34,962 nucleotides of DNA from an uncultured Lachnospiraceae bacterium (GCA_945919075.1 CAMEIX010000027.1:1-34962), one strand, 5' to 3'. Shown: positions 17,025 to 23,984, counted from the stretch's first letter. The notes: generated from the sequence alone by a model not told the origin. A program made the numbers and translations.

Positions 17025-17504
17025 TTATTTTTTCATGTCACATCCACATATAGAATTAATGATATTTTCTCCATATCTAGGCTTAAATACAGTTCTGTAC
17101 GCACCTAAAGAATACTGCTCTGACTGTGAAAAAAATTCTTTGCCAATGTCTTCTTTCAATATTTTTATTTTCCTTTTATGACATAATTCTTCATCGTCAT
17201 TGCAAAAATAATAGTTGCTAACAATTTCTGCAAAGCTGTAGCTTCTACCATGATATCCCGGTATCAATACATAGTCTCCAATTTGCATTTCATGGCAAAA
17301 AGCAAAAAGTTGAGCTGACCAGTTAGATATACTTGTTCGATTTGTCGTGGTTTTTTCTTTCGCAACAATACTTCTACAGGCTTCCATAGAATTTAATTCT
17401 GACAAATCGAATCTGTAACCATTCCAAGGAAGAGCTATTATCGATTCACTAAGGTACCTGCTATAAAATACTGCATCCTGTCCTGCTCTACATATCCACA
17501 GCAT
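17025..17504 (-). CDS. Stand-alone PUA/EVE-like domain protein
   Basis: The 159-aa protein begins MLWICRAGQDAVFYSRYL and continues with IIALPWNGY, an NWSAQLFAFCHEMQIGDYV segment and LIPGYHGRSYSFAEIVSNYY. This order (WIxRAG, GW, GDYV, F-aeIv-YyY) is the domain found at the N-terminus of Mrr-like and other restriction proteins, related to PUA/EVE folds that can recognise modified bases. Here it is alone. The rest (residues 120-159) is unassigned. ATG 17504 follows GGAGG at 7 nt, and the upstream stop and this start overlap as TGATG, so it is translationally coupled to the DUF4391 gene. A role in reading modified DNA is inferred from the family. Confidence 0.6.
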   Translation of the reverse strand: MLWICRAGQDAVFYSRYLSESIIALPWNGYRFDLSELNSMEACRSIVAKEKTTTNRTSISNWSAQLFAFCHEMQIGDYVLIPGYHGRSYSFAEIVSNYYFCNDDEELCHKRKIKILKEDIGKEFFSQSEQYSLGAYRTVFKPRYGENIINSICGCDMKK

Positions 17505-18157
17505 CAAAGCACCTCCAATCTCTTTTTAAGTTCTTTAATTTCCTTATTCATCTGCATCTGCTTATTCAGCTGCTTTTCCTTTTTTACCTTTGCTTGTAGA
17601 CTTGTAATCTGTTTTCGCAGTGCCTCTTTTTCTTCTTCCCTGGCAACTGTATCCTTCAAGGATTCGCCAGCTTCTACTACCTGCAGCTTATCTCCTGCAA
17701 TCTGCTTTACGAAGTTTTCATAGACTGCATCAATATCCAGTCCTTCAAGCTCAACCGGCAGATCATCCTCTTCCATCCATTCAGTGTGATAATACTTATT
17801 CACCTTGAATGCTGCGGTACCGAAAATAGATGCTTCTTTGTATCCAATCCATGCCTGGTACTTTCCCTGGTGTTCCAGAAGAAACAGGATGTGGTAAGGG
17901 ATTTCCTTGTCCATCTGCCTAAGCATTCCTTCATCAAGTGTTTGCTCGGTAAGCTTTACCTCAAACACTTCTATCTCTGTCACATCGGTTCCCGGTGCAA
18001 GGTTTAGTGTTGTTGTCGCAATCTTATTTCTCCAGTAGATTGTTTTAACCTGATCTACAAATACTTTCTTTAATGCAGGCGATATTTCCAAATTCTCATA
18101 GAACTTCTGCTTAGGAATTCTTTTGTTGAATTCCGTGGTCTTTGGTAATCCCAGCAT
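17504..18157 (-). CDS. DUF4391-family protein
   Basis: The 217-aa protein starts MLGLPKTTEFNKRIPKQKFY and has FVDQVKTIYWRNKI, EIEVFEVKL, LRQMDKEIPYHILFLLEHQ and KYQAWIGYKE, the hallmarks of DUF4391, whose members I know mostly from restriction and helicase gene clusters. The C-terminal third (about 165-217) is a Lys/Glu-rich coiled coil. The conserved core (IPYHILF, YQAWIGYK) resembles a small alpha/beta domain, and its function is unknown. It lies 17 nt after the SNF2-type helicase and overlaps the PUA-like gene, so it is firmly inside the operon and probably binds the helicase or Mod. Confidence 0.82.
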   Translation of the reverse strand: MLGLPKTTEFNKRIPKQKFYENLEISPALKKVFVDQVKTIYWRNKIATTTLNLAPGTDVTEIEVFEVKLTEQTLDEGMLRQMDKEIPYHILFLLEHQGKYQAWIGYKEASIFGTAAFKVNKYYHTEWMEEDDLPVELEGLDIDAVYENFVKQIAGDKLQVVEAGESLKDTVAREEEKEALRKQITSLQAKVKKEKQLNKQMQMNKEIKELKKRLEVL

Positions 18158-18174
18158 CTAACCACCCGACCTTT

Positions 18175-21100
18175 CTACTTCACAACCAGGAAACAGATTA
18201 GCTCGAAGTCATCCAATCCAGATACATCAGACATAAGTGCCGAAGTTCCACCGGCTGAGAAGAGACTGTCAATATCGCTCTCTTCCTTGACATCGATGAT
18301 GGAATTAATAGCATCACTCAGAAGCTCTGACATCTCAGCCATGTTTCTTCCATCCTCTGTTTCCTCATTGAAGATTGTATATACTTCCTTAATCGGCTCT
18401 TTCCTTCCTCTGCAGAGCAGACGAACATCATCCAAGAGCTGTTTCGGATTCAAATAATCACAGATTACGGAACCATCCACGCCCATATAAACCATATAGA
18501 ACGGATGGATTCTGTTCTGATTATCAATATTTACACTGTTATTCACATTCTTAAGAACAAAGATAACACCTTCTGGAAGTTCGTCCGTTGCAGGTACCAC
18601 TGCATGAAGGCCTCTTGGCTTTTTATCCATATCAGGATGCGTCTTAAGATATTCCAGCAAGTCCAGTCTGAATTCATTAAGACCTAAATCCATGATAGAG
18701 ATACCGTCTGACATTTCTTCGATATCTACTACCTCTTCCTGAAGTTTCTTCAGCTGCTGCTTTCTATATTCCAGATCACCCTTTTCCTCTGGATCAATAG
18801 GATTATCATCTCCGTTACCAACCATAACTGAAATCTTCATTCTTGTTTCTACTCTGGACTTAAGATTGATGTAATCGTCTAGTGTCATATCCGGCCAGAA
18901 GTTTACAAGCTGGATAAATTTGTTCTTACTTCCGATACGGTCCACTCGACCAAATCTCTGAATAATACGAACCGGATTCCAGTGAATATCATAGTTTACT
19001 AGGTAATCACAATCCTGCAGGTTCTGACCTTCTGAGATACAGTCTGTAGCAATCAGGATGTCGATGTTAAAATCGTTATGCGGCATCAGCATTGCCTTAC
19101 CCTTCGATATCGGTGAGAAGCAGGTAAGTACGTTGTTCAGTGTTGCCTTCAGTCCCTTTATCGTTGATTTACCATCTGTCGTACCGGTAATAATTGCAGT
19201 ATCCAGACCATATTTCTTCTTAACAAATGTGCTTACATTCTCATACAGATAATCTGCTGTATCAGAGAATGCTGAGAAGATAAGAATCTTCTTATTGCCT
19301 TCGTTAATCGGATTCTCAACCTTCTTTGAAATAAGCTCAAACAATGTCTGAAGCTTTGTATCATATTCCGGAGTAATATCTGCAACCATCAGTGTCAGAA
19401 GTTCAAGTACTTCTGCATCTGCCTTCAGTTCCTCTCTCCAGCTCTTATAATCCATATCAGCAAGGTCAATCTTAACCTTCTTACCTACAGTGAAGTATTC
19501 TGTATTGCCATCATCCATATCGAATTCATCTTCTGCAGCCTCGTACATATCGATGTCAGCACTACCATACTTCTCAAACTTATCGATGGCAGAGATTGTA
19601 TTCGTAATAAGATCTCTTATTCTTGATAAGGTAAGGTTGAAGGAATAAACAGAAGACTCCAATCGTTTAAGCAAGTTAATGCTCATAAGTCTTCTGATAC
19701 CTTCCTCACGACCTTTCTGTGTAAGGTTAGCTCCCTTGTTATGTGTCAAATCCATATACTTGTCCAGTTTACTTGGGAAGATATAATTTGACGGTGTATA
19801 AATGCACAGCGTAAGTAACATCAGCTGCTCATAAATCTGATTGTAGCTAATGGCTGATTCAAGAGAAGTAAGGCTCGGTCTTAAAGATATAGGTTTTAAT
19901 CTCTCAGGGAACTTACCAATCTCGGCTGTGCTGTAATATTTCTCAATATGCTTTCTAGATCTTGCAATGGTTACGCTATCCAGCACCTCAAAGAAATCAA
20001 AATCAAGTGTTCTAAGAAGTGCATCTGTGGTTCTGTCTTCCGGATCCAGTTTGCTCCATGCATTAAATGCCTTCTGTGCCTGACGGAAAATATCCTCCAG
20101 GGACTTACTTGTGTTAAGCTTGCTGTCAAGATTCTCAGCATCTCCTTCATAGGCAATCGCTAACTGATTTCTCAAATCTACAAATCTGTTATTCACCGGT
20201 GTAGCAGATAACATCAGCACCTTCGTCTTAACCCCTGCACGGATCACCTTATCCATCAGCTTCACATATCTATTTTCCACAGTGTTGGCATGTGTACCGG
20301 CACCGTTACGGAAGTTATGTGATTCATCAATTACAACCAGATCATAGTTACCCCAGTTCAATCTATCCAAATCTAGTCCATTAGAAAAGCCACCGTTACG
20401 TGACAGATCTGTATGGAATAAAACATCGTAATTGAGTCGGTCTGATGCAATCGGATTATTTACATAGTTGTCCTTATATGTATTCCAGTTCTCAGCCAGC
20501 TTCTTAGGACAAAGAACTAGAACTGATTTATTTCTGTTCTCGTAATACTTTACAACTGCAAGAGCCGTGAATGTCTTACCAAGACCTACACTGTCTGCCA
20601 GGATGCAGCCATTGTATTTTTCAAGTTTATTGATAATTGCCAGTACCGCATCCTTCTGGAAGTCATAAAGCAGATTCCAGATCTTGCTCTGCTTAAAGCC
20701 GGTAGCCTCGTTTGGCAACACATCCTCTGATATGTCATCAAGGAATTCACTAAACACATTATACAAAGTCATAAAGTAAATGAACTCTGGAGAATTCTCA
20801 GTATAAGCGGATGAAATATTCTCTATAACAATATCCGTAACATTCTGCAATTTATCCTTATCATTCCAGATATCTTCAAATATCTGCATATATTGCTCTG
20901 TGAATGGTGACTCCATTCGATTGACCATATTGTAAGCGTTATTGCCGCGATCACATCCGATATCAACTGTAGTGAAGCCATTAAGTGGCATATAGGCCAC
21001 CTTCTCTTCTCTGTTATCAACGGTCATAAAGCCAGCCATTGCTTCTCCGGTAGTGTTGGAACGGAATATAGCTTTACGTTTAATCCATTCTGCACATTCT

Positions 21101-21405
21101 CTGGCAATAGCCTTCTGTGTCATTTCATTTCTAAGCTTAATCTCAAACTCAGTACCGTAAAGACTCTGTTCTCTACCTATACGTGGAATATAGAATTCAC
21201 GCTTCTGCTTGCTTGCCTTTTCAGTAACAAATGTAGGTGAAGTAAAGATAAATCTCAGTTCATCCACATTCTCCAACTGTTTCTTTAATTCGTTATAGGC
21301 GTACATAGAAAAACATGCTGCAGCAATCGCAACCTTACTCCCCTTCTTCATTGTAACCGCCATATCGTCGCGAACGATATCTGTAACATTATTGAATACT
21401 TTCAT
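18175..21405 (-). CDS. SNF2-type helicase with degenerate PLD-like N-terminal domain
   Basis: The 1076-aa protein opens with a ~180-residue domain (VKVAIAAACFSMYAYNELKKQ in outline, then ELRFIFTSPTF) that looks like the N-terminal PLD-like part of restriction-associated helicases. No HxKxxxxD signature is visible, so it is likely non-catalytic. The SF2 motor has Walker A DSVGLGKT (271-278), VVIDESHNF (DESH 360-363), LMLSATPVNN, ISEGQNLQDCDYLVNYD and IQRFGRVDRIGS. I use ATG 21405, which follows AGGAGG at 8 nt, not the upstream ATG at 21435. The upstream XRE gene ends at 21389, so the genes overlap by 17 nt. DNA translocation is near certain; the role in defence is inferred. Confidence 0.88.
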   Translation of the reverse strand: MKVFNNVTDIVRDDMAVTMKKGSKVAIAAACFSMYAYNELKKQLENVDELRFIFTSPTFVTEKASKQKREFYIPRIGREQSLYGTEFEIKLRNEMTQKAIARECAEWIKRKAIFRSNTTGEAMAGFMTVDNREEKVAYMPLNGFTTVDIGCDRGNNAYNMVNRMESPFTEQYMQIFEDIWNDKDKLQNVTDIVIENISSAYTENSPEFIYFMTLYNVFSEFLDDISEDVLPNEATGFKQSKIWNLLYDFQKDAVLAIINKLEKYNGCILADSVGLGKTFTALAVVKYYENRNKSVLVLCPKKLAENWNTYKDNYVNNPIASDRLNYDVLFHTDLSRNGGFSNGLDLDRLNWGNYDLVVIDESHNFRNGAGTHANTVENRYVKLMDKVIRAGVKTKVLMLSATPVNNRFVDLRNQLAIAYEGDAENLDSKLNTSKSLEDIFRQAQKAFNAWSKLDPEDRTTDALLRTLDFDFFEVLDSVTIARSRKHIEKYYSTAEIGKFPERLKPISLRPSLTSLESAISYNQIYEQLMLLTLCIYTPSNYIFPSKLDKYMDLTHNKGANLTQKGREEGIRRLMSINLLKRLESSVYSFNLTLSRIRDLITNTISAIDKFEKYGSADIDMYEAAEDEFDMDDGNTEYFTVGKKVKIDLADMDYKSWREELKADAEVLELLTLMVADITPEYDTKLQTLFELISKKVENPINEGNKKILIFSAFSDTADYLYENVSTFVKKKYGLDTAIITGTTDGKSTIKGLKATLNNVLTCFSPISKGKAMLMPHNDFNIDILIATDCISEGQNLQDCDYLVNYDIHWNPVRIIQRFGRVDRIGSKNKFIQLVNFWPDMTLDDYINLKSRVETRMKISVMVGNGDDNPIDPEEKGDLEYRKQQLKKLQEEVVDIEEMSDGISIMDLGLNEFRLDLLEYLKTHPDMDKKPRGLHAVVPATDELPEGVIFVLKNVNNSVNIDNQNRIHPFYMVYMGVDGSVICDYLNPKQLLDDVRLLCRGRKEPIKEVYTIFNEETEDGRNMAEMSELLSDAINSIIDVKEESDIDSLFSAGGTSALMSDVSGLDDFELICFLVVK

Positions 21406-21649
21406 CCGACGGTTCCTCCTTTTGCTGCATTTCAAGCTTCACTTCATCAAGCTTGTAAAATTCCATAATATCTTCTATATTGCATTCTAATTCTGCGCAT
21501 ATTCTTTCTAAAACAGGCATCGCAACCGGTTGATTCTTTGTTAACTTTGCCATCGTACTGCTACTCATATTCGTCGCATTTCGAAGTTTTGTTTTGTTTG
21601 TCCCCTTATCAATTAGTAATTTCCATAATTTGTTATACGATACAGCCAT
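21389..21649 (-). CDS. XRE-family regulator heading the defence operon
   Basis: The 86-aa protein MAVSYNKLWKLLIDKGTNK has a Cro/C1-type HTH (KTKLRNATNMSSSTMAKLTKN) followed by AMPVLERICAELECNIEDIM, as in the YozG-like group of small XRE regulators, and an acidic tail. ATG 21649 follows GGAGGAAGAAAG; the longer frame to 21733 lacks such a site. It overlaps the SNF2 helicase gene by 17 nt, which couples their translation. A promoter and palindrome lie upstream, so it likely represses its own operon, as control proteins do in restriction systems. This last point is inference. Confidence 0.8.
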   Translation of the reverse strand: MAVSYNKLWKLLIDKGTNKTKLRNATNMSSSTMAKLTKNQPVAMPVLERICAELECNIEDIMEFYKLDEVKLEMQQKEEPSDESIQ

Positions 21650-21715
21650 CTTTCTTCCTCCGAAATTGTAGCAAACAGAAAACACATTGTATGCCCTAAT
21701 CCCATACATTATCCC

Positions 21716-21734
21716 ATTGTGCACAAGACACAAT
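21716..21734. promoter_or_regulatory. Palindrome downstream of the -10 box, candidate operator
   Basis: ATTGTG (21716-21721) and CACAAT (21729-21734) are inverted copies, and TTGTGCACAA (21717-21726) is a perfect 10-bp palindrome inside. It lies 13 nt downstream of the -10 box of the operon promoter, in the early transcribed leader of the XRE gene. Binding by the XRE protein would block initiation or early elongation. Confidence 0.5.
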
Positions 21735-21746
21735 AATCCATCTGAT

Positions 21747-21775
21747 ATTATAACAAATTATGTGTATTTTGTAAA
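21747..21775 (-). promoter_or_regulatory. Strong promoter of the defence operon
   Basis: Minus-strand -35 box TTTACA (21770-21775) and perfect -10 box TATAAT (21747-21752) are separated by exactly 17 nt. The XRE start is about 100 nt downstream, leaving an untranslated leader of about 90 nt that contains the 21716-21734 palindrome. It overlaps the end of the small frame at 21748-21894. Confidence 0.7.
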
Positions 21776-21894
21776 ACGGAACTTTCGACTTCTCGCAACT
21801 CTTGTTTGTTTTCCTGAGACAGAACCTGGTAGCCTGATTTGCCTGGTTCGTGAACAACCATGGAGCAATCATAACAGGAAGACAGGAAATTCAA
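21748..21894 (-). CDS. Possible 48-aa Cys-containing protein with TTG start
   Basis: A frame starts at TTG 21894, which follows GGAGG at 7 nt right after the stop of the EF-hand gene, and ends at TAA 21748. The product (M/LNFLSSCYDCSMVVHEPGKSG…) has a CYDC pair, like the small Cys proteins upstream. The 3' end is overlapped by the next operon's promoter. It is a plausible last member of the small-gene row. Confidence 0.4.
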   Translation of the reverse strand: MNFLSSCYDCSMVVHEPGKSGYQVLSQENKQELREVESSVLQNTHNLL

Positions 21895-21910
21895 ATTCCC
21901 TGCCTCCTCA

Positions 21911-22207
21911 TTAAAATTCGTCATAATCATCTGGATCCAGCCCTGCATCTTCCAGAGCCTCTCTGCGTTCGTCCTCATCCATGTATTCAAGTTCATCTAC
22001 ATCAAGCCCAGCCATTTCAAGTTCATCTGTCAACTCGTCTTCATCCTCTTCCAAAGAATCGCTTCCGGTATAGAAAGTATCATCTCCCGTCAGAGCAATC
22101 GCTTCCTCTCGGCTCCCTGCCATTATCTGCAATTCTGCATCCAATTCAAAAGCATCAATTTTACCATCTCCATTGAAATCAAATGGATCTCTATCAAAAA
22201 ATCCCAT
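21911..22207 (-). CDS. Small acidic protein with one EF-hand loop
   Basis: The 98-aa protein MGFFDRDPFDFNGDGKIDAFE has a canonical calcium-binding loop DFNGDGKIDAFE (about residues 10-21), like a half EF-hand or dockerin repeat. The rest is strikingly acidic (EEDEDELTDELEMAGLDVDE, DEDERREALEDAGLDPDD). ATG 22207 is chosen since AAAGGGG lies 7 nt upstream; 22213 would be too close. No signal peptide. It lies 23 nt after the small CPYC zinc-like gene. Calcium binding is likely, function unknown. Confidence 0.7.
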   Translation of the reverse strand: MGFFDRDPFDFNGDGKIDAFELDAELQIMAGSREEAIALTGDDTFYTGSDSLEEDEDELTDELEMAGLDVDELEYMDEDERREALEDAGLDPDDYDEF

Positions 22208-22230
22208 AATCATTCCCCTTTCCAAATCAA

Positions 22231-22449
22231 TCAGCCAACTGCAATAACCGGTCTTCTCGTTTCTTCGAAATCATAATCTTTTATCTTAATCTCAACACTG
22301 GTCAGATGAAATCCATTACAATACGGACACCAGTAATAATCCAGTTTCTTACCGCGCTCCTGTTCAAATCTTCTCCGATAATAATTTGCCGTATGTTCAT
22401 CCCGATATCTGTTCTTTCTTTTGCATTGTCTCCATATACTTTTTTCCAT
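22231..22449 (-). CDS. Small basic zinc-motif protein
   Basis: The 72-aa protein MEKSIWRQCKRKNRYRDEH… has an N-terminal basic helix and then WCPYCNGFHLTSVE, a Cys-x2-Cys…His half-site common in small phage-type proteins. ATG 22449 follows GGGAGG; the longer open frame to 22581 consists mostly of an out-of-frame reading of the Ser-rich gene and was dropped. Probably a nucleic-acid-binding protein; no family name is given. Confidence 0.65.
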   Translation of the reverse strand: MEKSIWRQCKRKNRYRDEHTANYYRRRFEQERGKKLDYYWCPYCNGFHLTSVEIKIKDYDFEETRRPVIAVG

Positions 22450-22465
22450 GAGTTCCCTCCCTGAT

Positions 22466-22936
22466 TTACCAATCCTCATCTTCCATGGCATCATCCACAC
22501 CGGCAGCATAGTCATCATCGCTCCAGTAGCGATCCCAGTCGTAATCATCATCCTCATAGATCGCATTGTAGCCATCATCATAGGAATCCATAGAGCTTTG
22601 ATTCTTCTTTGAAGAACTACTTCCGGATGAATAAGTTTTGTTGCTGTTTGAAGTAGTGTTACTGCTCATTTTGCCGGAAGATGAAGCGCTACTCTTTGTG
22701 GTTGAGGAACTGCCGGAACTTTTAGAGCTTCCGCTGTATGAAGTGCTGCTCTTATACCTGTAAGTGCTATTATCATGCAAGTAGCAGTAGCTGCTTCCAT
22801 CCTTAGCATCATTGTCACACCCGCTCTTAATACATTTCGGTGTGCCCAGATCAATGATCCAGCCAATGAAAAGTAAAATTCCTAGAGTGCAAAGAATTGC
22901 CATTCCTGTACTCATTCCATTTGAATTTCTATTCAT
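22466..22936 (-). CDS. Ser-rich membrane protein with Cys/His motif and acidic tail
   Basis: The 156-aa protein has one N-terminal transmembrane helix (MAILCTLGILLFIGWIID, about residues 12-29), then CIKSGCDNDAKDGSSYCYLH, a Cys-x4-Cys-x10-Cys-x2-His arrangement that could hold a metal. A low-complexity Ser/Thr/Lys/Gly segment follows (about 58-110), then an Asp/Glu/Tyr-rich end (YEDDDYDWDRYWSDDD). GGAGG precedes ATG 22936. It lies 31 nt after the upstream zinc-membrane gene. The protein may be anchored at the membrane with a flexible tail; which side the tail faces is not determined. Confidence 0.7.
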   Translation of the reverse strand: MNRNSNGMSTGMAILCTLGILLFIGWIIDLGTPKCIKSGCDNDAKDGSSYCYLHDNSTYRYKSSTSYSGSSKSSGSSSTTKSSASSSGKMSSNTTSNSNKTYSSGSSSSKKNQSSMDSYDDGYNAIYEDDDYDWDRYWSDDDYAAGVDDAMEDEDW

Positions 22937-22967
22937 AATCGCTTCCTCCTTCGACTTTATCTCTTCT

Positions 22968-23216
22968 TTATTTACATACGATAAGCCAGAATATCATTCC
23001 GATTAATAAGACTGCTCCGAGCAGCTCATTGATACCATACCCGATAATGAGAGCAATGATATAGAAGAGCCAAACCTTTCCGCCGGAACCACTTGAGCCG
23101 CCTCTTGAACTGGAGTAATAACCTCTTGGTCCATCAGTTCCATCGTAAATACAATCGCTATAATGAAACCCATCACTTCCGCCACAATCCGGACAATGTC
23201 CTCTGTCTTCACTCAT
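22968..23216 (-). CDS. Cys/His-motif membrane protein, paralogue of 23404-23703
   Basis: The 82-aa protein begins MSEDRGHCPDCGGSDGFHY, continues SDCIYDGTDG, then a Gly/Ser-rich linker and a long hydrophobic stretch (LFYIIALIIGYGINELLGAV and LLIGMIFWLIVC). The pattern CPxC…G-HY..C.Y.GT.G is shared with the protein at 23404-23703, so the two are tandem paralogues: one metal-site head plus a membrane tail. ATG 23216 follows AGGAGG. No known family. Confidence 0.7.
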   Translation of the reverse strand: MSEDRGHCPDCGGSDGFHYSDCIYDGTDGPRGYYSSSRGGSSGSGGKVWLFYIIALIIGYGINELLGAVLLIGMIFWLIVCK

Positions 23217-23268
23217 ATCGTCTTCCTCCTTTTTCAAAAATCACATATTTCTATCTTTAAGAAATCTG

Positions 23269-23385
23269 TTATAGCTCTCCATCGTTTCTGCACTCCCGAT
23301 AGAACGGGCACATCAGGCAACACCTGCCACATTTTCTCATTTTCATTCTTTTCTTTTTCTTTAGCCAGAAAATGATTCGTTCCAT
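23269..23385 (-). CDS. 38-aa Cys-rich basic mini-protein
   Basis: This frame is too short for usual gene-finding limits. It starts at ATG 23385 after GGGAG and reads MERIIFWLKKKKRMKMRKCGRCC, then LMCPFYRECRNDGEL, ending TAA at 23269-23271. It has five Cys in 14 residues (CGRCCLMCPFYREC), a strongly basic first half, and a 52-nt gap before the next start. Its Cys density and position between two related membrane-protein genes make it credible. Confidence 0.55.
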   Translation of the reverse strand: MERIIFWLKKKKRMKMRKCGRCCLMCPFYRECRNDGEL

Positions 23386-23403
23386 TGTTTTCTCCCTTGT
23401 TCT

Positions 23404-23703
23404 CTATTTTCCTTTTATTGCACTTACCACACCGCCAATGACCGAGGTAATGACAATAATTAGAATCACCAATACAAACGCAGGAACATCATCAACCTCA
23501 ATATTCAGAATCATAAGAAGAAGGGCAACTCCGACAAAGCCTCCAATGACACACAGGATTGCTCCAAGTGTTGACATTCCATTCCCTGAACCCGATGAAT
23601 ATCTATAATTTCCTTCCGTCCCCTCATACGTACATCCCGGGTAGTGGTGACCTCCTGTTGCATCACATTCAGGACACCGATTTTCATGATTATATTCACT
23701 CAT
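23404..23703 (-). CDS. Cys/His-motif two-helix membrane protein
   Basis: The 99-aa protein opens MSEYNHENRCPECDATGGHHYP, then GCTYEGTEG, a short Ser/Gly linker, and two transmembrane helices (STLGAILCVIGGFVGVALLL and PAFVLVILIIVITSVIGGVV). It shares the head motif with the 22968-23216 protein. ATG 23703 follows AAGGAG at a normal distance; the longer frame to 23745 lacks that. It is the first gene of the small-gene row. Confidence 0.72.
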   Translation of the reverse strand: MSEYNHENRCPECDATGGHHYPGCTYEGTEGNYRYSSGSGNGMSTLGAILCVIGGFVGVALLLMILNIEVDDVPAFVLVILIIVITSVIGGVVSAIKGK

Positions 23704-23869
23704 AAGAACTCCTTCCTGCTCAAACAGAGCACCTGCAAAAATCATTTCCTCTTTGATAACATTTTAGTTTGCTTTGGTTTGTTGTTGACTTTATCTTATT
23801 TCATGAGCTGTCCGTTACAAAGGCCAGCTTATTTTCGCTACAAAGTTATTTTTCTTTCTTTAAGCTTTC

Positions 23870-23913
23870 TTTAAGCACCTTTAAGCACCTTGTAGAATCT
23901 TCTTTAAGCACCT
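23870..23913 (-). repeat. Three direct repeats AGGTGCTTAAA
   Basis: The plus-strand word TTTAAGCACCT occurs at 23870-23880, 23880-23890 and 23903-23913; read on the minus strand it is AGGTGCTTAAA. Offsets are 10 and 23 nt, about one and two helical turns. The repeats lie about 170 nt before the first small gene and just past the WYL gene's terminator. They look like regulator sites rather than a terminator. Confidence 0.55.
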
Positions 23914-23923
23914 TTTTTGACGC

Positions 23924-23966
23924 AAAAAACGGGCAACCACCACAGTATTATCTGCAGCAATTGCCC
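23924..23966 (-). terminator. Terminator of the WYL gene
   Basis: The arms GGGCAA (23931-23936) and TTGCCC (23961-23966) pair around a 24-nt loop, and on the minus strand are followed by GTTTTTTG. It is 19 nt past the WYL stop. It is a plausible though weak terminator, because of the long loop. Confidence 0.5.
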
Positions 23967-23984
23967 AATTCACATAACTACTAT

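Larger units (their letters stand above)
23704..23984 (-). other. Gap between WYL gene and small-gene row
   Basis: This 281-nt stretch holds the terminator behind the WYL gene and the three AGGTGCTTAAA repeats. I see no gene. A weak promoter (TTGTAA, 18 nt, AGATAA on the minus strand near 23790-23820) may start the small-gene transcript. Confidence 0.4.

Noticed and set aside
6292..21649. Assignment as BREX or DISARM
   Set aside because: There is no PglZ or BrxL, no DrmA/DrmB-like DUF1998 protein, and the methylase-nuclease pair is a plain type III set.
22450..22581. Longer start for the CPYC zinc-motif gene
   Set aside because: The extra N-terminus (Met/Thr-rich) is the Ser-rich gene read in another frame; a clear GGGAGG ribosome site supports ATG 22449.
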